This document shows, piece by piece, positions 15,576 through 23,323 of a DNA stretch of 30,699 bases. The notes below the pieces were generated by a model. The model made no database searches and was not told where the DNA came from. It was given only the letters and a program-made list of their open reading frames with translations. Position numbers and translations under genes: made by a program. The stretch spans positions 1-30,699 of the forward strand of contig CAUZJO010000048.1 of the NCBI GenBank assembly GCA_963580245.1, given 5' to 3'. The stretch is from CAUZJO01 sp963580245. GTDB taxonomy: Bacteria; Sumerlaeota; Sumerlaeia; MVZB01. The stretch's first letter is position 1; each line of letters begins with the position of its first letter.

Positions 15576-18308
15576 ATGGATTTCAGTCAGCGAGCCTTCA
15601 TCTTCCCCGTCCTATGGCCGTTAGGGACCACGGCGCCCGTCCACAAGACACCTCGAATCACACTGGGACTAATCTGTTTCAACGTCGCCTTTTTTCTCGT
15701 GGCGTGCGTCAACCCGCAAGCCATCGAGCGGATGTTCGGGCTGTCATACGCGGGACCGCTTTATCAATACCTGACCTATTCATTCATCCATGTCAGTCCG
15801 TTCCAGGACGTGCTTACGTTCGCGATGAATGGTTTCCACCTGTTCTTCAACGTCTACTTTCTGTACATCTTCGGCCCGCCGGTGGAGAACAGGGTGGGCG
15901 CGCCGAGGATGCTTGCGTTCTACGCCCTGTTCGCCGTCGCCGCGGGCATCGCGCATAACGCGTTCCAGGGCATGCCGGGCAATCCGCTGATCGGGGCGTC
16001 GGGCGCCGTCTACGGGGTGATCGGGGCATTCATGATGCTATTCCCGTTCGCCTCGGTGCGCTGCTTTTTCTGCCTGCTGATCGTCGTCGTCCCCATACTG
16101 ATCCGGCTCCCGTTGGTGATGGGGTTCTTCTTCATCTTTATCAAGTGGGGACTGGATTGGCTGCTGATGGCATTAAGCACGTTGATCCGCCACGACGCCA
16201 TGGACGTGTTCTTGACGCTGGGGGGATCGTATTCGGCGCACCTTGCCGGGCTGGCGGCGGGGGTGGGGCTGATCGCCGCAGTCTATGGATTCCACGGCTT
16301 TTCGGCCCGGGCCGAGGAAGATCGGCAAAAGGGAAAACGCCTGGAGCGGCACCTGGGCAAGAAAATCAGCGGGCTGGGCAACTCACGGAACGTGACGCCC
16401 GAGGATCCGGCGCTCTATCCACTACACGAGGCGGTTGTTGAACGTAGGACGGAGGAGGCGCGCGACAGATACGCCGAGTTGCTCGAAACCAACCCGAAGG
16501 CCTGTTTGAATTCGGGTCCGCAACTGGACCTGGCCCGATTGTTGATGGAGCTGAACGAGCATGATCTGGCAATCCGGGCGCTTGAACGGTTGATTGAACG
16601 TTATCCGCGCTCGGAGATTGCGGAAACGGCCCAATTGGAATTGGGACGTCTGTTGGTCGAGCTTGGCGTGAACTTGGATCGCGCCGCGCAGTTGCTTGAG
16701 GGTTACTTGCTGAGCGGGCCCCCGATTGACCTTGAGCGCGAGGCCATCCGATTGCTCTCGCGCATTACCGGGAAGGATACGCAAGAGGATCTCTTGACGA
16801 TCGCCGCTCCGGTGCTTGAATTGAATGAACCCGATGAAATTGAGCAAGACGGGGACTCGAGCGCGGAACCGGCAACGGCCCGCCCCACCGAGATGTTCGA
16901 CGATCCGGGTGATCCGGACGCGCATCGAGTACAAGAGGTCTACTCGGTGCCCGAACCGGTCCGCTCCCGCGCCGATGTGGACGCGGGGCAACAACTCGTT
17001 GACGACATCGCCGTGGACCAGGCGGGGCTTTATAGCGACATGGATTCTTCCGCGATCCGGCCGTCCGATACCGCATCGCTGCTGCGAAACTCCGATGAGC
17101 TGTTCAACCCGAAATGGGAGCAGGGAATGGGGAACGTCAATCGTCCAGTGGAAAGCACCCCTCCTCAGCCGGTTAAAGATGAGGAAACGGGCGGCGATAG
17201 CCTCCTCGTGCTCTTTTCCGAAGATGACGATGGCACTCCCGACGACCGGATGGATCAGGCCCGGCAACCTGACGATCCGGCCGCGCTTTATCCCCCGCTT
17301 GAGGACGGTCCCGTCCGAATTGCGGAACAAGACGCCCAGAAACGGCCGGAGGCCGGGCACGACGGCGCGCAATCCGAAAACGAATCCCCAAATGTGGGGG
17401 CAGACGAGAAACCACCGTTCAGCAACTCGCAGTTCGTTCAGATTACGGGCTGGGGCGAGGCGTTGACCAATGTCGAGGAGGACCATGAGAAGAAGGAAGT
17501 TGAGAAGGAGGAAGATAAAGGTCACACGACCTCCCCGGAGGAGTACACCCGCGGCGTGGAGTCCAGCCGGTTCGACGTGGACAGGGCCCGAATCTATGTG
17601 GCCGATACGGAATACGAACTCATCCCCGAAGGACGCTATGCCTTGATTCTGGCCCCCGGCCACCCCGTTGACATCGAGATCATCCATGCGGTCATGAGGC
17701 CTGTCATGGGCATGAGCCCCCAGGAGACGCGCCACGCCATCTTGCGACGCCGCGGCATCCTTGCCGAGAACCTCAACTTGATCGAGGCGGAGAGCATCGC
17801 CCATCAGTTGGCCAATCACAAACAATCGATCATGGTTATCCTACAACACGCCTTCAAGGAGGAGGGGACCCCGATCGACGTGCACTCGATGCGCGACGAG
17901 GGGCGCCAGGTTCGATTCTCAACGGCCGACCAGGTCATCACCTGTCAGTGGCGGCGAGCCATCTGCTTAGGCGCGGGGATGGTCTGTCTGGGCCCTTCGG
18001 CCCCCGCGCGGGGCGTCCTCGACATCATCTTCAGGGAGCCGTTTCACCACCTGAGCATCTGGGAGAAATCGTTCATGTTCGAGAAAAGCCCGGGAATCAA
18101 CGAGGAGGACCGCTTTCGCGCGCTGGCCCAGAGGATCGCAGAGAAGGCCCCCAAAGCGATTCATACGCGCACGCTTGACGAGTGGATAAAGGATGAAACA
18201 CCCGAGCCCACCATCCAGTTTTCCAGTCACATCGAGTACGCGAATTTCGTCCGCTGGTACGTCATGGCGCATTTTGCACCCGGCCAGTTGATCAAACCCG
18301 AAGTCTAA
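15576..18308 (+). CDS. Rhomboid intramembrane serine protease fused to TPR repeats and an unknown C-terminal domain
   Basis: A 910-residue protein. The first 240 residues are a six-helix rhomboid domain with the HxxxN motif (His88, Asn92), the active-site GASG (Ser142) and the catalytic AHLAG (His222), so the protease should be active. A basic stretch follows, then helical TPR-type repeats (about 285-400, LDLARLLMELNEHDLAIRAL). Next is an acidic, low-complexity linker (about 410-665) and a globular C-terminal domain (about 670-910) containing YALILAPGHPVDIEIIHAVM and AESIAHQLANHKQSIMVIL, which I cannot name. Bacterial rhomboids are usually 200-550 residues, so the extension is unusual. A stop lies two codons before ATG 15576, so no earlier start is possible; no clear Shine-Dalgarno is seen. 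It precedes murB by 81 bases on the same strand. Confidence 0.88.
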   Translation: MDFSQRAFIFPVLWPLGTTAPVHKTPRITLGLICFNVAFFLVACVNPQAIERMFGLSYAGPLYQYLTYSFIHVSPFQDVLTFAMNGFHLFFNVYFLYIFGPPVENRVGAPRMLAFYALFAVAAGIAHNAFQGMPGNPLIGASGAVYGVIGAFMMLFPFASVRCFFCLLIVVVPILIRLPLVMGFFFIFIKWGLDWLLMALSTLIRHDAMDVFLTLGGSYSAHLAGLAAGVGLIAAVYGFHGFSARAEEDRQKGKRLERHLGKKISGLGNSRNVTPEDPALYPLHEAVVERRTEEARDRYAELLETNPKACLNSGPQLDLARLLMELNEHDLAIRALERLIERYPRSEIAETAQLELGRLLVELGVNLDRAAQLLEGYLLSGPPIDLEREAIRLLSRITGKDTQEDLLTIAAPVLELNEPDEIEQDGDSSAEPATARPTEMFDDPGDPDAHRVQEVYSVPEPVRSRADVDAGQQLVDDIAVDQAGLYSDMDSSAIRPSDTASLLRNSDELFNPKWEQGMGNVNRPVESTPPQPVKDEETGGDSLLVLFSEDDDGTPDDRMDQARQPDDPAALYPPLEDGPVRIAEQDAQKRPEAGHDGAQSENESPNVGADEKPPFSNSQFVQITGWGEALTNVEEDHEKKEVEKEEDKGHTTSPEEYTRGVESSRFDVDRARIYVADTEYELIPEGRYALILAPGHPVDIEIIHAVMRPVMGMSPQETRHAILRRRGILAENLNLIEAESIAHQLANHKQSIMVILQHAFKEEGTPIDVHSMRDEGRQVRFSTADQVITCQWRRAICLGAGMVCLGPSAPARGVLDIIFREPFHHLSIWEKSFMFEKSPGINEEDRFRALAQRIAEKAPKAIHTRTLDEWIKDETPEPTIQFSSHIEYANFVRWYVMAHFAPGQLIKPEV

Positions 18309-18311
18309 TCC

Positions 18312-18351
18312 CTCAGACGTAGGGGCGCCGTCTGGGTTCCTTGGCGCTTTT
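18312..18351 (+). terminator. Weak terminator or alternative-hairpin element after the rhomboid gene
   Basis: CTCAGACG (18312-18319) pairs with CGTCTGGG (18329-18336). Alternatively GCGCC (18325-18329) pairs with GGCGC (18343-18347) directly before TTTT. The two stems exclude one another. The U-tract is short, so some transcription may continue into murB. Confidence 0.4.
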
Positions 18352-18389
18352 CCCTTGTCTCGCCCAGGCCCACCGTCGAGATTCATCCC

Positions 18390-19313
18390 ATGAGTTTCTC
18401 CTGCCCAGCCCCGTCAGGTCCGATCGAATCCATCGCTCAAGTTCCAGGGGCGATCGTCCACTTGGATGAACCGATGTCCAAGCACGTCTCGATGGGCGTG
18501 GGAGGGCCGGCTCGGGGGTTTGTCGTGGCCGATGACGCGGATTGTCTCGAAGCCGTCCACCGGATTCTGGTCCAAAGCGGCCTACGCTGGGTGGTCCTGG
18601 GCGGCGGGAGCAACACTATTGTTTCGGACGAGGGATATGACGGCGTGGTCTTGTCACTCGGCCGTGGGTTTCGCCGGATCGAGGAGGGCCCGGCCGGTCC
18701 GAGCCAGATCACCGCCGGCGCCGCGGCGCAGCTCTCGGCGATCATGAACTTCGCGCGCCGGCGCGGCCTGGCCGGGATGGAATGGGCCGCCGGCGTGCCG
18801 GGCGTGTTGGGCGGGGCCTTGGCCGGCAACGCCGGGACGGGGCCCGGCGACATGTGCTCGATGGTTGAATCGGTTGATGTGATCGACCCTAACGGCAATC
18901 GGATCAGGCGTCCGCGGGGCGGCTTCGCATATGCTTATCGCCGCAGCGACCTCAGCCGCGACCTGATTCTTGGCGCGACGCTGGCCGTTCGGCCCGACAA
19001 TCCGGCGGCGATCAAGACGCGCCAGGACGCGGGGATGGCCAAGCGTTTGGAGCAGCCGATCGGCAAACGCTGCTCGGGCTGCATGTTTAAAAACCCCCCG
19101 GGCGAGGCCGCCGGAAGGCTGATCGACCGCGCCGGGCTCAAAGGGCTGCGCATGGGAGGCGCCGAGGTATCCGGCGAGCACGCCAATTTCGTGATCAATG
19201 ACGGCTCGGCCACCGCCCGGGACATTCTGGAGCTGATCGATACGGTCCGGCGCCGGGTCTGTGAGAAATCGGGCGTGAACTTAGATTTGGAAATTCGCGT
19301 GATTAACCCTTGA
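18390..19313 (+). CDS. murB: UDP-N-acetylenolpyruvoylglucosamine reductase
   Basis: MurB is a cytoplasmic FAD enzyme that uses NADPH to reduce enolpyruvyl-UDP-GlcNAc to UDP-MurNAc, the second committed step of peptidoglycan precursor synthesis. The 307-residue product has the FAD-binding VVLGGGSNTIVSDEG (about 68-82), GMEWAAGVPGVLGGALAGNAG (129-149), the substrate-binding YAYRRS (181-186), and GCMFKNPPGEAAGRLID (230-246). The proton donor position is Cys231 rather than Ser, as in other GC-FKNP-type MurB proteins. The C-terminal Glu301 is present (LEIRV). Length and the short C-terminal region fit type II MurB. No clear Shine-Dalgarno precedes ATG 18390, but similarity begins close to it. It is followed by ftsQAZ, the usual division and cell-wall order, although murC and ddl are absent here. 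Confidence 0.96.
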   Translation: MSFSCPAPSGPIESIAQVPGAIVHLDEPMSKHVSMGVGGPARGFVVADDADCLEAVHRILVQSGLRWVVLGGGSNTIVSDEGYDGVVLSLGRGFRRIEEGPAGPSQITAGAAAQLSAIMNFARRRGLAGMEWAAGVPGVLGGALAGNAGTGPGDMCSMVESVDVIDPNGNRIRRPRGGFAYAYRRSDLSRDLILGATLAVRPDNPAAIKTRQDAGMAKRLEQPIGKRCSGCMFKNPPGEAAGRLIDRAGLKGLRMGGAEVSGEHANFVINDGSATARDILELIDTVRRRVCEKSGVNLDLEIRVINP

Positions 19314-19338
19314 CATTTCTTCGAGGCGCATATTAAAG
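19310..19338 (+). promoter_or_regulatory. Candidate promoter over the murB stop codon, with a palindrome across the -10
   Basis: TTGACA (19310-19315, perfect -35) overlaps the murB TGA. The -10 is TATTAA (19331-19336, spacing 15) or TTAAAG (19333-19338, spacing 17). The inverted repeat CGAGGCGC...GTGCCTCG (19322-19345, one G-U) encloses this -10, as an operator or a leader hairpin would. It could start an ftsQAZ transcript independent of murB. Confidence 0.55.
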
Positions 19339-19469
19339 TGCCTCGACTGTTGAGCCTGTGAGGTTCTCTGGACCGGCGTTGAATACCTAACCCGTTGTTA
19401 CCTGTCGCCGCCAATTGACATCTCCCGTTCCTGCGGCTGTTGATTCCCGTTGATACTGTGAGCAGACTG

Positions 19470-20306
19470 ATGCTGCGGTCCTCACGCTCGAAGAACAGAC
19501 CATTGTGCCATGTCGCTCGCGACCCCTTTCGAGTGCGGGTTGGGCGTGTGTTGCATCGTTTTCTCCTCCTACAAATTCTACTGATTTTTGCTTCGGCTGG
19601 ATTCTTCGCCGCGCGTTACCTGTACCGGTTCGTCTTTGAATCGGATTACTTCGCGGTCCGCGAGGTCCAGATCGGCAATGTCTCGGAGACCCTGGAGCGG
19701 GAGGCTCGCCGATGGATCCGGGCGCGGCTCGAAGAGACCGGCAACAATCTATGCCGTCTCGATACCGCGCAGCTCCGGGCCGAACTGGCCGCCATCCCAC
19801 GCGCCAAACGCGTCGAGGTCAGTCGCACGCTCCCAAACACGCTGATCGTCCAATTCGTCGAGCGCCGGCCCGTCATCGTGGCCAACCTCAATGGCCCGTG
19901 CCTGGTTGACGAGGATGGGGTTGTCATCGGAGCAATCAAGCCGCAAGCAATCCGCAATTTGAACTTGCCGCTCTTGACGGGCATCCGCAATCAGGCGTGT
20001 CCGCCTGGCGATCCAATCGACCAGGCCGGGCTGGATGGGGTCCTGCAAACCGCCGGTTTTCTACTGCGGACCGATCCAAAACTTCACCGCCAAATTGTCG
20101 AATGGAACCTGAACAACCGCGATGAAGTCACCGCCACGTTGTCGAGCGGCGCCGAAGTGCGCTTCGGCAACCTCCATCCACTGACCCAGATGCGCAAGCT
20201 CAGCGCGGCGCTTCAGCTGCGCGACGAACTCAAAGAAGCTTCCACCATCGACCTGCGCATGAGGGACCAGGTCGTTTACACCTTGAAGGGAGGGGAATCA
20301 TCGTGA
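19470..20306 (+). CDS. ftsQ: Cell division protein FtsQ
   Basis: FtsQ is a bitopic divisome protein that links cytoplasmic Z-ring parts to the periplasmic synthesis machinery (FtsB, FtsL, FtsW/I). The product has a basic N-terminus, one transmembrane helix (about 29-50, FLLLQILLIFASAGFF), a POTRA domain (about 60-130: FAVREVQIGNV ... RAKRVEVSRTLPNTLIVQFVERRPV) and a beta domain (LVDEDGVVI, LPLLTGI). The POTRA pattern and gene order make it secure. The start is uncertain: ATG 19470 (278 residues) is preferred for the initiation codon, but in-frame TTG 19440 and GTG 19458 exist and none has a strong Shine-Dalgarno. Its TGA shares one base with the ftsA ATG (TGATG), so the two are translationally coupled. 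Confidence 0.92.
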   Translation: MLRSSRSKNRPLCHVARDPFRVRVGRVLHRFLLLQILLIFASAGFFAARYLYRFVFESDYFAVREVQIGNVSETLEREARRWIRARLEETGNNLCRLDTAQLRAELAAIPRAKRVEVSRTLPNTLIVQFVERRPVIVANLNGPCLVDEDGVVIGAIKPQAIRNLNLPLLTGIRNQACPPGDPIDQAGLDGVLQTAGFLLRTDPKLHRQIVEWNLNNRDEVTATLSSGAEVRFGNLHPLTQMRKLSAALQLRDELKEASTIDLRMRDQVVYTLKGGESS

Positions 20307-21634
20307 TGGCGTTTTTCCGTAGTACGTTGGGACTGTCCACGACCCTCGAACCGATCACCGCCGCGGGCATCCGTCCGCGATCTCGGGGGCTGGGGCTGGG
20401 CACGAGACCGCGTCGCAAGCGCAAGAAAACCCGCCTGATCACCGGACTCGATATCGGCACCACGAAGGTCTGCGCCATCATCGGCACGGCCGACGAAGAC
20501 GGAACGGTCACGATCCTCGGTTTGGGCTCGGCCCCCTCGCGAGGCGTCCGGCGCGGGGTCGTCACCAACATTGAGGACACGGTTGAATCGGCCGCCAAGG
20601 CGTATTCGCAGGCCCATAAACTGGCGCACGTCCATCCGCGCGAGGTTTTGGTGGGCATCGCCGGCGATCACATCAACGGCATCAATCTGGAAGGGATGGT
20701 CGAGGTGACCAACCCCGAAGTCGGCATCGACCCGCGTGACTGTAAGCGGGCGCGCAACAAAGCCCTGCGCGTCGTCCTGCCCGAGGACGTCGAAATCATC
20801 CACACGTTTTTGAAGGAGTACGTCGTCAACGGCCAGGCGGGCATCTCGAACCCCCAGGGTCTGTTTGGCCACAGGCTCCAGGCCAAGATGCACGTGGTCA
20901 TCAGCTCGATCGCGGCGGCGAACAATCTGTTTCGCTGCATGAGGCAGGCGGGCCTGAAAACCACCTCGGTCGTTCTCCAGTCGCTGGCCAGTTCCCAGTC
21001 GGTCCTGTCGCAACGCGAACGCGAATTGGGCGTGGTGCTCGTCGACATCGGAGGGGGCACCACCGACATCGCCATTTTTCATAACGACACGCTGCAACAC
21101 ATCAGCGAGGTCGCCATGGGGGGCGACATCATCACCCAAGATATCGCCAGGGTGCTCCGCTTCGCCCCCAACGATGCCGAGAACCTGAAGAAAAAGTTCG
21201 GCCACGCCGTCCCGCCCGAGGTGGACGCCGACGAACACATCGAGATGGCGTGGGGCCTGAACGGTCAGCGGCGGGTCATGCACAGCCGGCGCGTGCTGGC
21301 CGAGATCATCGAGGCGCGCGTCGAGGAGATTCTGGTCGAGGTGCAACGACAGGTTCGGCAGGCCAACGTCGCCGATAAGATCTATGCGGGGGTGGTGCTG
21401 ACCGGCGGGACCGCTCTCCTTGAAGGCATCGACGCGGTCGCCGAACGGATGCTGGGCTATCCGTGCCGAATCGGTCGCCCCACGGGCCTGCTGGGGATGA
21501 ACGGCGTGGCGAGCACGCCAATCTACGCCACCGGCGTCGGTCTGATCCGCTGGGCCGCCGAAGAGGGACCGGGCTATCGGCGCGAGTCGTGGCTGTGTCG
21601 AAAGTTCAAAGAGATGTTTGATCTGTACGGGTGA
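20306..21634 (+). CDS. ftsA: Cell division protein FtsA, actin-like membrane tether of the Z-ring
   Basis: FtsA binds ATP, polymerises and anchors FtsZ to the membrane. The 442-residue product has phosphate 1 (GLDIGTTKVCAIIG), the 1C region (VLVGIAGDHINGIN), phosphate 2 (VVLVDIGGGTTDIAIF) and the adenosine motif (GVVLTGGTALLEGI). It ends in a short amphipathic membrane-targeting helix (CRKFKEMFDLYG). About 43 residues, Arg/Lys-rich at the end, precede the first ATPase strand, longer than in many FtsA proteins. AGGGG lies ten bases upstream of ATG 20306; GTG 20303 is an equally possible start one codon earlier. It overlaps the ftsQ stop. Confidence 0.97.
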   Translation: MAFFRSTLGLSTTLEPITAAGIRPRSRGLGLGTRPRRKRKKTRLITGLDIGTTKVCAIIGTADEDGTVTILGLGSAPSRGVRRGVVTNIEDTVESAAKAYSQAHKLAHVHPREVLVGIAGDHINGINLEGMVEVTNPEVGIDPRDCKRARNKALRVVLPEDVEIIHTFLKEYVVNGQAGISNPQGLFGHRLQAKMHVVISSIAAANNLFRCMRQAGLKTTSVVLQSLASSQSVLSQRERELGVVLVDIGGGTTDIAIFHNDTLQHISEVAMGGDIITQDIARVLRFAPNDAENLKKKFGHAVPPEVDADEHIEMAWGLNGQRRVMHSRRVLAEIIEARVEEILVEVQRQVRQANVADKIYAGVVLTGGTALLEGIDAVAERMLGYPCRIGRPTGLLGMNGVASTPIYATGVGLIRWAAEEGPGYRRESWLCRKFKEMFDLYG

Positions 21635-21713
21635 ACCGTGGCAAAACCTTATCATAGAGGGGAGAGAGACCTTGGAGACAATGACCTACCCAGACCAGCC
21701 GGTCGGCACCGTG

Positions 21714-21740
21714 TATAATGGCGCCGGCTCGACGGAGGAT
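21714..21740 (+). promoter_or_regulatory. Candidate ftsZ promoter (-10 TATAAT) with a strong ribosome binding site
   Basis: A perfect TATAAT lies at 21714-21719 in the ftsA-ftsZ gap, without an obvious -35. GGAGG (21734-21738) follows, five bases before ATG 21744. Transcription from this -10 would give a leader of roughly 18 bases holding just the ribosome binding site, which supports both the promoter and the chosen ftsZ start. Confidence 0.5.
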
Positions 21741-21743
21741 TCC

Positions 21744-23225
21744 ATGGCTAAGATTCAATGGGATGCGGAAGTGCATCGGATGACCAAGATCAAGGTCATC
21801 GGCGTGGGCGGCGGTGGCTGCAACGCCGTTGATGACATGGTTCACTCCGGATTCAGCGGGGTGGACTTCTATGGCATTAACACCGATTTCCAAGCGTTGC
21901 AGGTCAGCGCGGTACCCACCAAAGTGCAAATCGGCGCGGAGATCACCCATGGGCTGGGGGCAGGAGCCATCCCCGAACTGGGTGAAGAAGCGGCCCGCGC
22001 CCATGAGAAGGAGTTGAGGGCCTGCCTCGAGGGGGCCGACATGGTCTTCATCACCGCCGGCATGGGCGGCGGGACGGGGACCGGCGCGGCGCCCGTCGTG
22101 GCCGAATACGCCAAGTCGATGGACATCCTCAGCGTGGCGATCGTGACCAAGCCCTTCACCTTCGAGGGGCCCCAACGCATGCGCCGGGCCGAGGCGGGCA
22201 TCAAGACACTGCGCGATAACGTCGACACGATGATCGTTATCATGAACGACAAGCTGATGGACACGGTCGGCCCCAAGACGCCGCTGACCGAGGCCTTCCA
22301 GGTCAGCAACGGCGTGCTGGCCCAAGGCATCCGGGCCATCAGCGATCTGATCAGCATGCCTGGCTTGATCAACGTCGATTTCCGTGACGTGCGCACGATC
22401 ATGGGAGAGACCGGCGGCGCGGTGATGGGCGTGGGGATCGGCAAAGGCGAGAACCGGGCCACCGAAGCCGTCAAGAAGGCCTGCCACAGCCCTCTGCAGG
22501 AGAAAATCGTCATCGACGGCGCCAGCGGCGTCCTGATGAACATCACCGGTGGGGCCGACGTGTCCATGCACGAGATCAACGAGGCCACGTCGCTCGTTTA
22601 CGAGGCGGCCGACCCCGAAGCGAACATTATCTTCGGCGTGGTGATCGATGAGAATATGGTGGATGAATTGCGCGTCACGATCATCGCGACGGGCTTCGCC
22701 GATGTGGCGGATTCGGTCATCAGCGGCTTTCAACCGGCCAACTCCGCGCGGGTGCGGAACCAGCCCATGACCACCCCGGCGGTCGTCGCGGCTGACCCAC
22801 GACCGGCCCAAGCCGAAGCGGAGCGGGTGCCGAGTCAGCCTCCCGCCCAAGAGCCAAACAGCGAACCGGCCATCACGCGCAAACGCGAACGCGAACTGGA
22901 CGGCCCGCGGACCGGCGGTGCCATCGACTTTCGGCGCCCCGACAATCCCATGAAGACCTGGGATAAACCCGCGAGCAAGGAATTGCGACCCTCGGATAAG
23001 CAACCGACCCCTCCGCCCGCGGAGCGCAAAGTGGAGACCGCGACGACGGCGGCCCGGCCGATGCACTCCCCTGCCCCAAGCCAACCCACAGCCCCAATGT
23101 TCCACGAGCCTCCGGCCCAAGGACCCGCCCAAGTCTCGGCTCAAGCCGAGCAACACGTCGAGGGCGATCCCTATGATGAAATCCCGGCCCTGCACCGCCG
23201 CCGCCGCCAGAGATTCTTTGAATGA
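21744..23225 (+). CDS. ftsZ: Cell division GTPase FtsZ
   Basis: FtsZ is the tubulin-like GTPase that forms the Z-ring. The 493-residue product has the GTP-binding GVGGGGCNAVDDM (20-32), the tubulin signature GGGTGTG (108-114) and the T7 synergy loop NVDFRDV (210-216, Asn210/Asp212/Asp215 conserved). A Pro/Gln-rich variable linker (about 345-475) is longer than usual. The C-terminal peptide that FtsA binds is EIPALHRRRRQRFFE, a basic variant of the usual DIPAFLR. I chose ATG 21744 for its GGAGG at ideal spacing and because the conserved region begins ten residues later. Upstream in-frame starts (TTG 21672, ATG 21681) would put the TATAAT inside the coding region. A strong terminator follows. 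Confidence 0.97.
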   Translation: MAKIQWDAEVHRMTKIKVIGVGGGGCNAVDDMVHSGFSGVDFYGINTDFQALQVSAVPTKVQIGAEITHGLGAGAIPELGEEAARAHEKELRACLEGADMVFITAGMGGGTGTGAAPVVAEYAKSMDILSVAIVTKPFTFEGPQRMRRAEAGIKTLRDNVDTMIVIMNDKLMDTVGPKTPLTEAFQVSNGVLAQGIRAISDLISMPGLINVDFRDVRTIMGETGGAVMGVGIGKGENRATEAVKKACHSPLQEKIVIDGASGVLMNITGGADVSMHEINEATSLVYEAADPEANIIFGVVIDENMVDELRVTIIATGFADVADSVISGFQPANSARVRNQPMTTPAVVAADPRPAQAEAERVPSQPPAQEPNSEPAITRKRERELDGPRTGGAIDFRRPDNPMKTWDKPASKELRPSDKQPTPPPAERKVETATTAARPMHSPAPSQPTAPMFHEPPAQGPAQVSAQAEQHVEGDPYDEIPALHRRRRQRFFE

Positions 23226-23272
23226 TGTTTCGCATTGCATTGTCGTAATTTCCCGCAATCGCATGACGGGAT

Positions 23273-23318
23273 CGGGGGGAGCCGGCCCTTGTGGCCGATA
23301 CTCTCCCCGTTTTTATTT
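23273..23318 (+). terminator. Strong Rho-independent terminator of the division cluster
   Basis: CGGGGGGAG (23273-23281) pairs fully with CTCTCCCCG (23301-23309, one G-U). An inner stem CGGCC/GGCCG has loop CTTGT, and TTTTTATTT follows. It lies 48 bases after the ftsZ stop. The T-tract ends only five bases before the queA ATG, so it may also work as an attenuator for queA. Confidence 0.85.
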
Positions 23319-23323
23319 GCACG

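Noticed and set aside
15506..15958. Frame with AAGGAG just before its ATG, upstream of and overlapping the rhomboid gene
   Set aside because: The spacing is only one base, and the product past 15576 is the wrong frame of the rhomboid membrane helices.
21606..23264. Long antisense frame over ftsZ, and similar ones over ftsA (20276-21655) and the rhomboid gene (16422-17825)
   Set aside because: All are shadows created by third-position GC bias of well-identified genes.
23226..23323. preQ1 riboswitch in front of queA
   Set aside because: No preQ1 aptamer pattern is present; the structure is a plain nested hairpin with a U-tract.
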